Program-made: the position numbers and the translations under genes | Shown: positions 54,241 through 61,473 of the stretch, piece after piece | Layout: each line of letters begins with the position of its first letter | How positions within the stretch are numbered: position 1 is the stretch's first letter | Assembly (NCBI GenBank): GCA_963700745.1 | Contig: CAVOYT010000001.1 | Location: forward strand, 1-64,000 | Origin: UBA10649 sp963700745 | GTDB taxonomy: Bacteria; Actinomycetota; Actinomycetes; S36-B12 | Reading direction: 5' to 3' | Length of the DNA: 64,000 bases | Notes under the pieces: generated by a model | The model's input: the letters and a program-made list of their open reading frames with translations, nothing else | The model's database searches: none | What the model was told of the DNA's origin: nothing

Positions 54241-54242
54241 GG

Positions 54243-55049
54243 TTAGGTGACGGGGGTGAGCTGCTGCTCCTCCACGGGAACCGTCATGGCTCCGGTCATG
54301 ATCGCCACCACGTCGTTCATGGTGTGCGACTGCGGCGTGACGACCGCGGCCCGCTTGCCGAGCCGGGCGACCTGGATGCGATCGGCCACCTCGAACACCT
54401 GCGGCATGTTGTGCGAGATGAGGATGACGGACAGTCCACGATCGCGCAGGTCCTGGATCATCTTGAGGACGCGAGCGGACTCGTTGACGCCGAGGGCCGC
54501 CGTTGGCTCGTCGAGGATGATCACCTGGCTACCGAACGCCGCGGCTCGCGCGACCGCCACCGCCTGGCGCTGACCGCCGGACAGGGTCTCGACCGCCTGG
54601 GTGATGTTCTGCAGGGTGCTGATGCCCAGGCTCTTCAGATGGGCAGCCGACTCCTCGCGCATGCGCTTCTTGTCCATCATGCGGAACACCGAACCAAGGA
54701 TCCCGGACTTGCGCTCCTCGCGACCGAGGTAGAGGTTGCTCGCGATGTCCAGGGCCGGCGCGACCGCGAGGGTCTGGAACACCGTTTCGACGCCGTGCCG
54801 TCGCGCTTCGCTGGTGCTCTTGAACTCGACTCGCTCCCCGTTGACGAACATCTCGCCGGCATCCGGAATGTGAGCGCCCGAGAAGCACTTGATGAGCGTC
54901 GACTTGCCTGCGCCGTTGTCGCCGACGACGGCGAGGACTTCGCCCGGATACAGAGCGAGGTCTGCACCGTCCAGGGCGACGACACGACCGAAGGTCTTGA
55001 CGAGATTGAGGCCCTGGACGACGGGGGTGACTGTCGTGGTCGCGGTCAT
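54243..55049 (-). CDS. Sugar ABC transporter ATP-binding protein (FrcA-like, single ABC domain)
   Basis: 268 intact residues. Walker A VVGDNGAGKSTLIKCFSGAH, Q-loop VFQTLAVAPALDIASNLYLG, signature VETLSGGQRQAVAVARAAAF, Walker B QVIILDEPTAALGVNESARV, H-loop VILISHNMPQVFEVADRIQV. One ABC domain, unlike the double RbsA/XylG type, so FrcA-like. GREERKSG and FRMMDKKRMREE are typical of CUT2 ATPases. ATG 55049 overlaps the permease stop. Energises import with the permease and binding protein upstream. Confidence 0.92.
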   Translation of the reverse strand: MTATTTVTPVVQGLNLVKTFGRVVALDGADLALYPGEVLAVVGDNGAGKSTLIKCFSGAHIPDAGEMFVNGERVEFKSTSEARRHGVETVFQTLAVAPALDIASNLYLGREERKSGILGSVFRMMDKKRMREESAAHLKSLGISTLQNITQAVETLSGGQRQAVAVARAAAFGSQVIILDEPTAALGVNESARVLKMIQDLRDRGLSVILISHNMPQVFEVADRIQVARLGKRAAVVTPQSHTMNDVVAIMTGAMTVPVEEQQLTPVT

Positions 55050-56101
55050 GCTCTCACCTTCCTGATCCACTGGTCGATGGCCACCGCGGCGATCACGAGG
55101 ACGCCGATCGCGAGGACCCGGTACGCCTGATCTAGGCCGGCCAAGGAGAGGCCGTTCTGGACGACGGTGATGATCAGCGCACCGATCAGCGTGCCGATCA
55201 GCGTGCCACGGCCTCCGAAGAGCGATGTCCCGCCGATCACGACCGCGGTGATGGTGTCGAGGTTGAGCAGTGGATCGGGGTTCGGGCTGGCCGATCCGAC
55301 GCGGCCGATCGTGAGCCACGCCGCGATGCCGATGATGAGGCCCGAGACGACATACACGCTGAAGATGACTCGCTTGGTCGAGATACCAGAGAGCTCGGCA
55401 GCGTTGGGATCGTCGCCGACCGCGTACACGTGCAGGCCCCAGGCGGTGTTCTTCAGGACGTAGCCGACGATCACGTACATGAGCAGCATGATGATGACGC
55501 CGTAGAGCAGCTGGAACTCGCCGATCTGGAAGGTGTTGCCCAGCCACTTCATGGGGTCGGGCATCTCCTTGTTCTGGATCGTCCGAGCCTTGAACAGGAT
55601 GAGAGTCAGGGCAGTGAAGACCGACAGCGTGCCCAACGTGACGATGAACGGCGGCAGGTTGAGGCGGACAATGAGGAAGCCGTTGATGACACCCGTGAGG
55701 ACGCCGACGCCGATGCCGGCGGCGATCGCGAGGTAGGGGTTCTGCCCAGCGAAGGGCAGAACGTTGGAGGCGGTGGCAAACACCGCAAGGTTCGCCATCA
55801 TCATCTGCGCGAGGGTGGTCGCGGCGCCGATACTCAGGTCGATGCCCGCGGTCAGGATGACCAGGGTCTGGGCGATCGCCAGCGTGCCAACCACGACGGT
55901 CTGCTGGGTCACGAACGAGATGTTCTGTGGCAGCAGGAAGCGGTCGTTCAGCAGATAGAAGATGATCACCGCGACCAGGAGAACGATCAGCGGGCTCAAG
56001 TACGGGTATTTGTGCAGCACTCCCTGAACGCGCTGCAGGGGCGTGCGACGCTCCATGAACTCTTCAGCCAGGTCCGCGGGCCCCGCGGATGCAGTGCTCA
56101 C
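55046..56101 (-). CDS. Sugar ABC transporter permease (RbsC/FrcC family)
   Basis: 351 intact residues with about nine to ten spans. TLAIAQTLVILTAGIDLSIG and NLPPFIVTLGTLSVFTALTL are the family's signature stretches, and VYAVGDDPNAAELSGISTKR then VGSASPNPDPLLNLDTITAV and IGGTSLFGGRGTLIGTLIGA follow. This is the BPD_transp_2 (CUT2) fold. It is separated from the binding-protein gene by a strong hairpin, so it is probably made in smaller amounts than the binding protein. Confidence 0.92.
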   Translation of the reverse strand: MSTASAGPADLAEEFMERRTPLQRVQGVLHKYPYLSPLIVLLVAVIIFYLLNDRFLLPQNISFVTQQTVVVGTLAIAQTLVILTAGIDLSIGAATTLAQMMMANLAVFATASNVLPFAGQNPYLAIAAGIGVGVLTGVINGFLIVRLNLPPFIVTLGTLSVFTALTLILFKARTIQNKEMPDPMKWLGNTFQIGEFQLLYGVIIMLLMYVIVGYVLKNTAWGLHVYAVGDDPNAAELSGISTKRVIFSVYVVSGLIIGIAAWLTIGRVGSASPNPDPLLNLDTITAVVIGGTSLFGGRGTLIGTLIGALIITVVQNGLSLAGLDQAYRVLAIGVLVIAAVAIDQWIRKVRA

Positions 56102-56161
56102 TTCAAGTGCCTCCCGACGCTTGTCGATGTGGTGGTGGCGACGTTATCCAATGGACACCAA

Positions 56162-56195
56162 CGCGGGGCGGCAATCCGAGGATTGCCGCCCCGCG
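56162..56195 (-). terminator. Attenuating hairpin between binding protein and permease genes
   Basis: Perfect 16-bp arms CGCGGGGCGGCAATCC (56162-56177) and GGATTGCCGCCCCGCG (56180-56195). It lies inside the operon, after the binding-protein stop, where such structures protect the upstream mRNA and thin out read-through. Confidence 0.8.
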
Positions 56196-56220
56196 CCAGC
56201 GATAGCTCAACGCTAGAGGC

Positions 56221-57396
56221 CTAGCCCCAGGCGTTGTCGATGCAGTACTGCGCCGTCTCCTGCGGAGCCGCCGTCACCGTGTCCTGCGGGTCATCGGTGC
56301 AGAGGGTCACGCCGGTGTCGAAGAACTGGCCGTTGGCCGAGGTGTTCTCCGGGGGCGCGCCGCCGTCAGCGATGGCCTTGATGGCCTCGACGCCGAGCGA
56401 AGCCATCCGCAGCGGGTACTGCTGCGAGGTGGCCTGGATCTGGCCGGCCTGGACGCCCTGGACGCCGGCGAGGCCGCCGTCGACGGACACCACGAAGACA
56501 TCCTCACCGATGGTCTTGCCAGCAGCCTCGAGGGCCGGGACAGCACCGAAGGCGGTGGGCTCATTGATCGTGTAGACCACGTTGATGTCGGGGTTCTTGG
56601 CGAGGCAGTTCTCCATGCCGGTCTTGCCGCCGGCCTCGTTGGCACCAGTGGCCTCGAGGCAGACGATCTCGTACTCGCCGCCAGCGCCGGTGGTGTAGTT
56701 ACCGGTCGGTGCGGGGCTGGTCATGTCCTCGAGGGTCGGAACCTCGATGCCCATGCCGATCAGGAAGCCGTTCGCACGGCAGTAGTCGACGGAGACCACG
56801 CGGTCGTTGAAGATGACCAGCTCGGCGATGACCGCCTTGTCACCGTTCAACTTGCCAGCGGCCCACTGGCCAATGGCCTCGCCCGCGAGGCAGTTGTCCG
56901 TGGCGAAGGTGATGTCGACGACGTCCGGCGGATCGGTCGGCGTGTCAAGCGCAATGACATACAGACCAGCGTCGCGAGCCTTCGCGATGGAGTCGTTGAC
57001 ATTGACGGACATCGGCGTGATCAGGATTCCGGCCTGACCCTGGGCGATGGCGTTCTCGATGAGCTCGATCTGGCCAGCGTCGTCGCCTTCCTCCTTGCCG
57101 GAGCCGACGGTGAGGTCGACGCCATTGGCGTCGGCCGCCTCCTTCGCGCCCTTCTGCATGGCGACGAAGAACGGGTTGGTCGAGTCCTTGGTGATGAGCG
57201 AGACGGCAACGGTCCCGCCCTCAGGCATCGCGGACTCTTCGGCCGGGGCTGAAGACTCGGCCGCGGCCGCGGACTCGGCCGGGGCACTGGACTCCTCGGT
57301 CGACGAACCGGAGCTACAGGCCGCCAGGGTGACGGAGAGCACGCCTACTGCCGCGACGGCAGAGAAGGTGCGCCCGCGTGTCAAGCGGTTGATCAT
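56221..57396 (-). CDS. Sugar ABC transporter substrate-binding lipoprotein
   Basis: 391 intact residues. Lipobox VLSVTLAACSSGSS, then an Ala/Glu/Ser-rich spacer. The periplasmic-binding-protein-I fold shows VAVSLITKDSTNPFFVAMQK, GAKEAADANGVDLTVGSG, ENAIAQGQAGILITPMSVNV, GLYVIALDTPTDPPDVVDIT, KNPDINVVYTINEPTAFGAV and EDVFVVSVDGGLAGVQGVQA. Two Cys pairs in the C-terminal half (VDYCRANG, YEIVCLEATG, MENCLAKN, TLCTDDPQ) could form disulfides. Pentose, inositol or fructose are the usual ligands of this class. First gene of the operon, facing the LacI gene. Confidence 0.92.
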   Translation of the reverse strand: MINRLTRGRTFSAVAAVGVLSVTLAACSSGSSTEESSAPAESAAAAESSAPAEESAMPEGGTVAVSLITKDSTNPFFVAMQKGAKEAADANGVDLTVGSGKEEGDDAGQIELIENAIAQGQAGILITPMSVNVNDSIAKARDAGLYVIALDTPTDPPDVVDITFATDNCLAGEAIGQWAAGKLNGDKAVIAELVIFNDRVVSVDYCRANGFLIGMGIEVPTLEDMTSPAPTGNYTTGAGGEYEIVCLEATGANEAGGKTGMENCLAKNPDINVVYTINEPTAFGAVPALEAAGKTIGEDVFVVSVDGGLAGVQGVQAGQIQATSQQYPLRMASLGVEAIKAIADGGAPPENTSANGQFFDTGVTLCTDDPQDTVTAAPQETAQYCIDNAWG

Positions 57397-57499
57397 GTGG
57401 TGTCCCTTCGAAGGGTGGGTGGTTGTGACCCGAGGGCCATCTGCCTTGTCTATTCCGAGGCGGTGCCCCCGGCTAGCCGAGAGCGAACCTTGATACCGA

Positions 57500-57510
57500 A
57501 CCGTTACGGT
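57500..57510. promoter_or_regulatory. Short palindrome in the ABC-operon promoter region
   Basis: ACCGTTACGGT is a perfect 11-base palindrome 104 bp upstream of the binding-protein ATG, next to a TATCAAG stretch on the minus strand that could be a -10. An operator half-site role is a guess. Confidence 0.3.
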
Positions 57511-57557
57511 GATTGACCGCCGTTCCGGTGGAGCAGGCAGGGCAGGTGGTCCTCGTC

Positions 57558-57594
57558 GTTGTCAGGGCGCCGTTCTGCACGCCGCCCTGACAAC
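57558..57594. promoter_or_regulatory. Inverted repeat in the lacI/ABC divergent region
   Basis: GTTGTCAGGGCG (57558-57569) pairs with CGCCCTGACAAC (57583-57594). The right arm runs into the operator palindrome at 57589-57600, and the left arm repeats half of it, so this may be a paired operator rather than an RNA hairpin. Confidence 0.5.
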
Positions 57595-57600
57595 GTTGTC
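57589..57600. promoter_or_regulatory. LacI-type operator O1
   Basis: GACAACGTTGTC is a perfect 12-base palindrome with the central CG pair typical of LacI/GalR operators. It lies between the divergent ABC operon and the LacI-family gene. Confidence 0.75.
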
Positions 57601-57622
57601 TGAATTTCTAGTGGCTGAGGCA

Positions 57623-57650
57623 TTTACCGTCAAGAGCAATGGTGTAATAC
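57623..57650 (+). promoter_or_regulatory. Promoter of the LacI-family gene
   Basis: TTTACC (57623-57628), 16-base spacer, TAATAC (57645-57650). Transcription would begin a few bases before the ATG at 57663, so operator O2 lies at the start of the message. Confidence 0.5.
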
Positions 57651-57662
57651 TCCCGTTTCGTA

Positions 57663-58715
57663 ATGACAACGTTATCTAGCCCGGATGAGGGTGCTGGCAG
57701 AGTGCGGTCCAGACCCACCATGCGCGAGGTGGCAGCTCTCGCCGGCGTGAGCCTCAAGACCGTCTCACGCGTGGTGAACCGTGAGGAGGGCGTCAGCCCC
57801 GAGCTCTCCGCGCGCGTCGTCCGCGCAGCCGAGCAGCTGGACTTCCGTCCCAACCTCACCGCCAGCAACCTGCGCCGATCCGATCAGCGCACCGGGACCA
57901 TCGGCCTGCTCGTCGAGGATGTGGCCAACGAGTTCTTCTCGTCGATTCACCGTGGCATCGAGGAAGTTGCCCGAGATCGTGGAGTGGCGGTCATCGCCGC
58001 GAGCCTGGACCGCGATCCCGCCCTCGAGCGCGATCTGGTGGCCGCCTTCGCCTCCCGGCGGGTGGATGGCCTCATCCTCGCGCCCACGGCAACGGAGCAG
58101 GGGTACCTCACGAACGAACTTCGCAGCGGCTGGCCGATGGTCTGCATCGACCGGCGCCCACGGGGAGTGGAGATCGACGCCGTGGTCACCGACAATCGGG
58201 ATGCCTCAGCGGCCGGCGTGGCGCACCTCATCGAACGCGGGCACCGCCGGATCGGCTTCATCGGAGGGCACGCCAACCTCTCCACCGAGCAGGCACGATT
58301 TGCCGGCTATGTGGACGCCATGGCTCAGGCGGGCGCAGCCGTGCGTCCGGAGTGGGTGCACCACGGAGCCGGCGACAGCGAGCAGGCGCGGATCGCGGCG
58401 CTGACCCTCCTGGATCAGGATCCGTCGCCGACGGCGATCTTCAGCGGCCAGAACCTGATCACGATGGGCACGGTCCGCGCGTTGAGGGAAAGGGGGCTCG
58501 CGCAGAGCATCGCCCTCGTCGGGTTCGACGACTTCGTGCTGGCGGACCTGCTGGAGCCAGCCATCACGGTGGTGGCGCAGGACGCCCGAGCGATCGGACA
58601 CCTGGCCGCCGATCTGCTGTTCGCCCGCATGGACCGTCCTGGCGATCCGAGGCAGACGCATGTCGTGCGGTCGCACCTGGTCATCCGCGGATCGGGCGAG
58701 ATCTCCCCGGAGTGA
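57663..58715 (+). CDS. LacI-family transcriptional regulator
   Basis: 350 intact residues. The N-terminal helix-turn-helix TMREVAALAGVSLKTVSRVV then NREEGVSPELSARV and the hinge QLDFRPNLTASNLRRSDQRT are standard. The ligand domain shows TIGLLVEDVANEFFSSIHRG, EEVARDRGVAVIAASLDRD, GLILAPTATEQGYLTNELR, VTDNRDASAAGVAHLIERGH, FSGQNLITMGTVRALRERGL and LVGFDDFVLADLLEPAITVV. It is divergent from the sugar ABC operon and should repress it until a sugar binds. Its own start codon overlaps operator O2, so it is likely autoregulated. Confidence 0.92.
   Translation: MTTLSSPDEGAGRVRSRPTMREVAALAGVSLKTVSRVVNREEGVSPELSARVVRAAEQLDFRPNLTASNLRRSDQRTGTIGLLVEDVANEFFSSIHRGIEEVARDRGVAVIAASLDRDPALERDLVAAFASRRVDGLILAPTATEQGYLTNELRSGWPMVCIDRRPRGVEIDAVVTDNRDASAAGVAHLIERGHRRIGFIGGHANLSTEQARFAGYVDAMAQAGAAVRPEWVHHGAGDSEQARIAALTLLDQDPSPTAIFSGQNLITMGTVRALRERGLAQSIALVGFDDFVLADLLEPAITVVAQDARAIGHLAADLLFARMDRPGDPRQTHVVRSHLVIRGSGEISPE
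57665..57676. promoter_or_regulatory. LacI-type operator O2 overlapping the regulator start codon
   Basis: GACAACGTTATC differs from O1 only at one half-site base. The G at its first position is the last base of the ATG, so binding would block early elongation or initiation. Confidence 0.6.
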
Positions 58716-58730
58716 CGGGGACTGCCGTCG

Positions 58731-59480
58731 TCAGTCGGTGAGCAGCTGCCACACCCTCGCTCCGCCGATCAGGGCCGCGGAGTTGGGGACGATGACGACG
58801 TCGTCGCCCATCTTGGTGAGCACCGTCGGAGTGATGTGGCGCGAGTTGCCGCCGCCGATGTAGAGGCGGTCCCAGAGGAACACTGGCCGCAGGCCTTCGA
58901 CCATGCGGCCGACGCGGCGAGACCAGAGCGCGTCACCGAGCCGGCGCCGTTCGTGCTCGCCGATGTAGGTGTCGTACGACAGTCCCCATCGCACGGGGGC
59001 CTGGGACATCTCCATGTGGGGGGCGAGCCGACTGCCGTCGAAGAGGGCGAAGCCAAGGCCGGTTCCGAGCGTGATGACGAGCTCGAGGCCGACCCCGGAG
59101 ATGACGCCGGCTCCGTGCACCTCGGCGTCGTTGAGGACCTTGACCTGTATTCCGAGGGCGTCGGACATCGCGGTCTGGACGTCGAACCCCTCCCACTCCT
59201 CGACCAGCTCGGGCAGGACACGGGTGCGGGGACCGGACTTCGTCACGTAGTGGGGCGTTGAGACGACGACCCCGTGGCGGATCATCCCGGGCATCCCGAC
59301 GGTCGCCTTCTCGGCCTTCGGCAGCTGCGCCGCAAGGTCGACGAGGGTCTTGACGAACAGCTTCGTCGGGAGGGGGTAGGGGGTCGGCACCCGGATGGGA
59401 TGGGCGCGCATCGTCCCGACCTCGTCGAGGACGGAGCCCTTGATGCCGCCGCCCCCGCAGTCGATCGCCAGAGTCGTCAT
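58731..59480 (-). CDS. ppgK: Polyphosphate glucokinase (ROK family)
   Basis: Phosphorylates glucose with polyphosphate (and often ATP), a typical actinobacterial enzyme. Motifs: TLAIDCGGGGIKGSVLDEVG (phosphate loop), HPIRVPTPYPLPTKLFVKTL, VGMPGMIRHGVVVSTPHYVT, VKVLNDAEVHGAGVISG (catalytic Asp), ELVITLGTGLGFALFDG and LYIGGGNSRHITPTVLTKMG. About 249 residues, intact. Start ATG 59480 is preferred over 59489 because a CAGAAT box lies seven bases upstream. Convergent with the LacI gene. Confidence 0.9.
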   Translation of the reverse strand: MTTLAIDCGGGGIKGSVLDEVGTMRAHPIRVPTPYPLPTKLFVKTLVDLAAQLPKAEKATVGMPGMIRHGVVVSTPHYVTKSGPRTRVLPELVEEWEGFDVQTAMSDALGIQVKVLNDAEVHGAGVISGVGLELVITLGTGLGFALFDGSRLAPHMEMSQAPVRWGLSYDTYIGEHERRRLGDALWSRRVGRMVEGLRPVFLWDRLYIGGGNSRHITPTVLTKMGDDVVIVPNSAALIGGARVWQLLTD

Positions 59481-59545
59481 GCGCTGCATTCTGCCGTGCC
59501 CGGGGCGGCTATTCTTCTCTGGCTGCCGCGAACGCTGCGCAGCGT

Positions 59546-59639
59546 GGAGGCGTCGCCTAGTCCGGTCTATGGCGCCGCACTGCTAATGCGGTTTGGGTCT
59601 TAACACCCATCGAGGGTTCAAATCCCTCCGCCTCCGCCA
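59546..59639 (+). tRNA. tRNA-Ser (anticodon GCU)
   Basis: Acceptor GGAGGCG pairs CGCCTCC with discriminator G and an encoded CCA (59637-59639). Anticodon loop CTGCTAA (59580-59586) gives GCT. Long variable arm (TTTGGGTCTTAACACCCATC) and T-loop GGTTCAAATC confirm serine. Unlike the tRNA-Ser at 48748, CCA is encoded. Confidence 0.95.
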
Positions 59640-59751
59640 CGCGGATGGGGTGCCCTGATGGGGTGCCCGATCCTGACTCGGTCACGGTCGAGGGGGATTT
59701 CTCAGGCCCTCACCGGGGCCGCTAGACTTCCCGACGGCCGCTCGCGGCCAC

Positions 59752-59824
59752 GCGCCCGTAGCTCAACGGATAGAGCATCTGACTACGGATCAGAAGGTTG
59801 GGAGTTCGAATCTCTTCGGGCGCA
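59752..59824 (+). tRNA. tRNA-Arg (anticodon ACG)
   Basis: 73 bases. Acceptor GCGCCCG pairs CGGGCGC (59817-59823) with discriminator A. Anticodon loop CTACGGA (5983-59889 relative block, loop at 59783-59789) gives ACG. D arm GCTCAACGGATAGAGC and T arm GGGAGTTCGAATCTC are normal. CCA is not encoded. Confidence 0.95.
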
Positions 59825-60040
59825 CACTGTGATGTCCCGGGTCATCCTTATCGGATGTCCCGGGACATTCCTGTCTCCTGAATGTGTCGCCCATGGGCAG
59901 GCCGCCTTCGCGCTGGCCCCATCGCGCAGTCGCCGTGTGTCACCATTCTGGACGGTCCCTACCGTTACCCCTGGACGGTCCCTACCGTTACCCGTGCGGC
60001 TGCATGCCCGACCGGGACCGCGACGAAGGGTGAGATCCGG
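59825..60040. other. Repeat-rich gap after tRNA-Arg
   Basis: GATGTCCCGGG occurs at 59831-59841 and 59854-59864; the second copy is the left part of the palindrome ATGTCCCGGGACAT (59855-59868). A 23-base unit starting CTGGACGGTCCCTACCGTTA is repeated head to tail at 59948-59970 and 59971-59993; each unit contains ACGGT-CCCT-ACCGT. No gene is evident. Confidence 0.6.
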
Positions 60041-61372
60041 ATGCCGACCACTCGATACGCGCGCTCCGGTGAGGTCAACATCGCCTACCAGGTGACTGGA
60101 GAGGGCCCCCGGGACCTGATCTACGTGCCGGGGTGGGTCTCGAACGTCGAGGTGATGTGGGACGACCCTTCGCTGGCCCGGTTCCTGCGCCGGTTGGCTT
60201 CGTTCTCCCGGTTGGTGACCTTCGACAAACGCGGCACCGGCTTGTCCGACTCCGTTGACCTCAACCACCTCCCCACGCTGGAGGACCGGATGGACGACGT
60301 GCGAGCCGTGATGGACGCGGTCGGTTCCGAGCGGGCCACCCTCTTCGGCCACTCCGAGGGCGGCAACATGTGTCTGGTCTTCGCCGCCACCTATCCCGAT
60401 CGCACCGAGGGACTGATCCTCACTGGGTCGTACGCCCGGCGAATCCGTTCCGAGGAGTACCCGTGGGCGCCGACGCGGGAGCAGCGGTTGCGCGAGATCG
60501 AGGCGGTCGAGCGGGACTGGCCGGTAGCCATGCAAACGGCGGATCTGGCTCCCAGTCGCGCCGACGATTCCGCCTTCACCGCGTGGATGGAGAAGTATTC
60601 CCGCTTGTCGGCGAGTCCGGGTGCGGCCGCGGCGCTGCTACGGATGAACACTGAGATGGACACCACCTCGATCCTGCCTGCCATCCGCGTTCCGACCCTG
60701 CTGCTATACCGGGAGGGTGATCGCGATGTCCGCCCAGAGGAGGGCCGCTACATCGCCGACCGCATCTCCGGGGCTCGCTTTGTCCTGCTGCCCGGTGCTG
60801 ACCACTTCTTCTGGGCCGGCGACTCCGAGCAGATGCTGGCGGAGATCGAGGAGTCCCTCACTGGCCATCGCACCTCCGTCTCCCCCGAGCGGGTACTGGC
60901 GACGCTGCTGTTCACTGACATCGTCTCCTCCACCGAGCGTGCCTCGGCGATGGGCGACCGGACGTGGTCTGACCTGCTCGAGCGCCACAACGTCGCGGTG
61001 CGGGCCGAGCTCGCCCGGTGGCGTGGAACCGAGGTCAAGACGATGGGGGACGGGTTCCTGGCGACCTTCGATGGCCCGGCCAGGGCGATCCGCTGTGCCC
61101 GCGCGATCACCGAGGCGGTCACCCCGCTGGGCCTTGAGGTGCGATGCGGGCTGCACACCGGCGAGGTGGAACAGGTCGACTCCGATGTGGCAGGGGTGGC
61201 CGTCCACATCGCCGCCAGGATCGCGGCACTGGCAGGACCGAGCGAGGTGATGGTGTCGCGCACCGTCAAGGACCTCGTGGCCGGGAGCGGATTCGAGTTC
61301 CAACCCATGGGCGTGCACACCCTCAAGGGAATCCAGGAGCAATGGCAGATCTTCGAGGTCGCACACGGGTGA
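60041..61372 (+). CDS. Alpha/beta hydrolase fused to a class III adenylate/guanylate cyclase
   Basis: 443 intact residues. N-terminal alpha/beta hydrolase: VNIAYQVTGEGPRDLIYVPG, VTFDKRGTGLSDSVDLNHLP, TLFGHSEGGNMCLVFAATYP (nucleophile Ser), LLLYREGDRDVRPEEGRYIA (acid) and VLLPGADHFFWAGDSEQML (His). C-terminal cyclase from about residue 285: LATLLFTDIVSSTERASAMG (metal Asp), GTEVKTMGDGFLATFDGPAR (second Asp), VRCGLHTGEVEQVDSDVAGV, AVHIAARIAALAGPSEVMVS. Such fusions are common in mycobacteria and relatives and may link sensing of a small molecule to a cyclic nucleotide. Start ATG 60041 follows GAAGGGTGAG. Confidence 0.88.
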   Translation: MPTTRYARSGEVNIAYQVTGEGPRDLIYVPGWVSNVEVMWDDPSLARFLRRLASFSRLVTFDKRGTGLSDSVDLNHLPTLEDRMDDVRAVMDAVGSERATLFGHSEGGNMCLVFAATYPDRTEGLILTGSYARRIRSEEYPWAPTREQRLREIEAVERDWPVAMQTADLAPSRADDSAFTAWMEKYSRLSASPGAAAALLRMNTEMDTTSILPAIRVPTLLLYREGDRDVRPEEGRYIADRISGARFVLLPGADHFFWAGDSEQMLAEIEESLTGHRTSVSPERVLATLLFTDIVSSTERASAMGDRTWSDLLERHNVAVRAELARWRGTEVKTMGDGFLATFDGPARAIRCARAITEAVTPLGLEVRCGLHTGEVEQVDSDVAGVAVHIAARIAALAGPSEVMVSRTVKDLVAGSGFEFQPMGVHTLKGIQEQWQIFEVAHG

Positions 61373-61473
61373 CGCGACTGTGTCCCCTCGCGGCCGCAAA
61401 ACCGGCGAATCGCCTGACCACCTCGGCGCGATCCCCTACCGTGGGGCGCCTCGCCCCTGATGAAGGAGAGCTC

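Noticed and set aside
59825..60040. An insertion sequence end next to tRNA-Arg
   Set aside because: The palindrome is suggestive, but there is no transposase, no second end and no target duplication.
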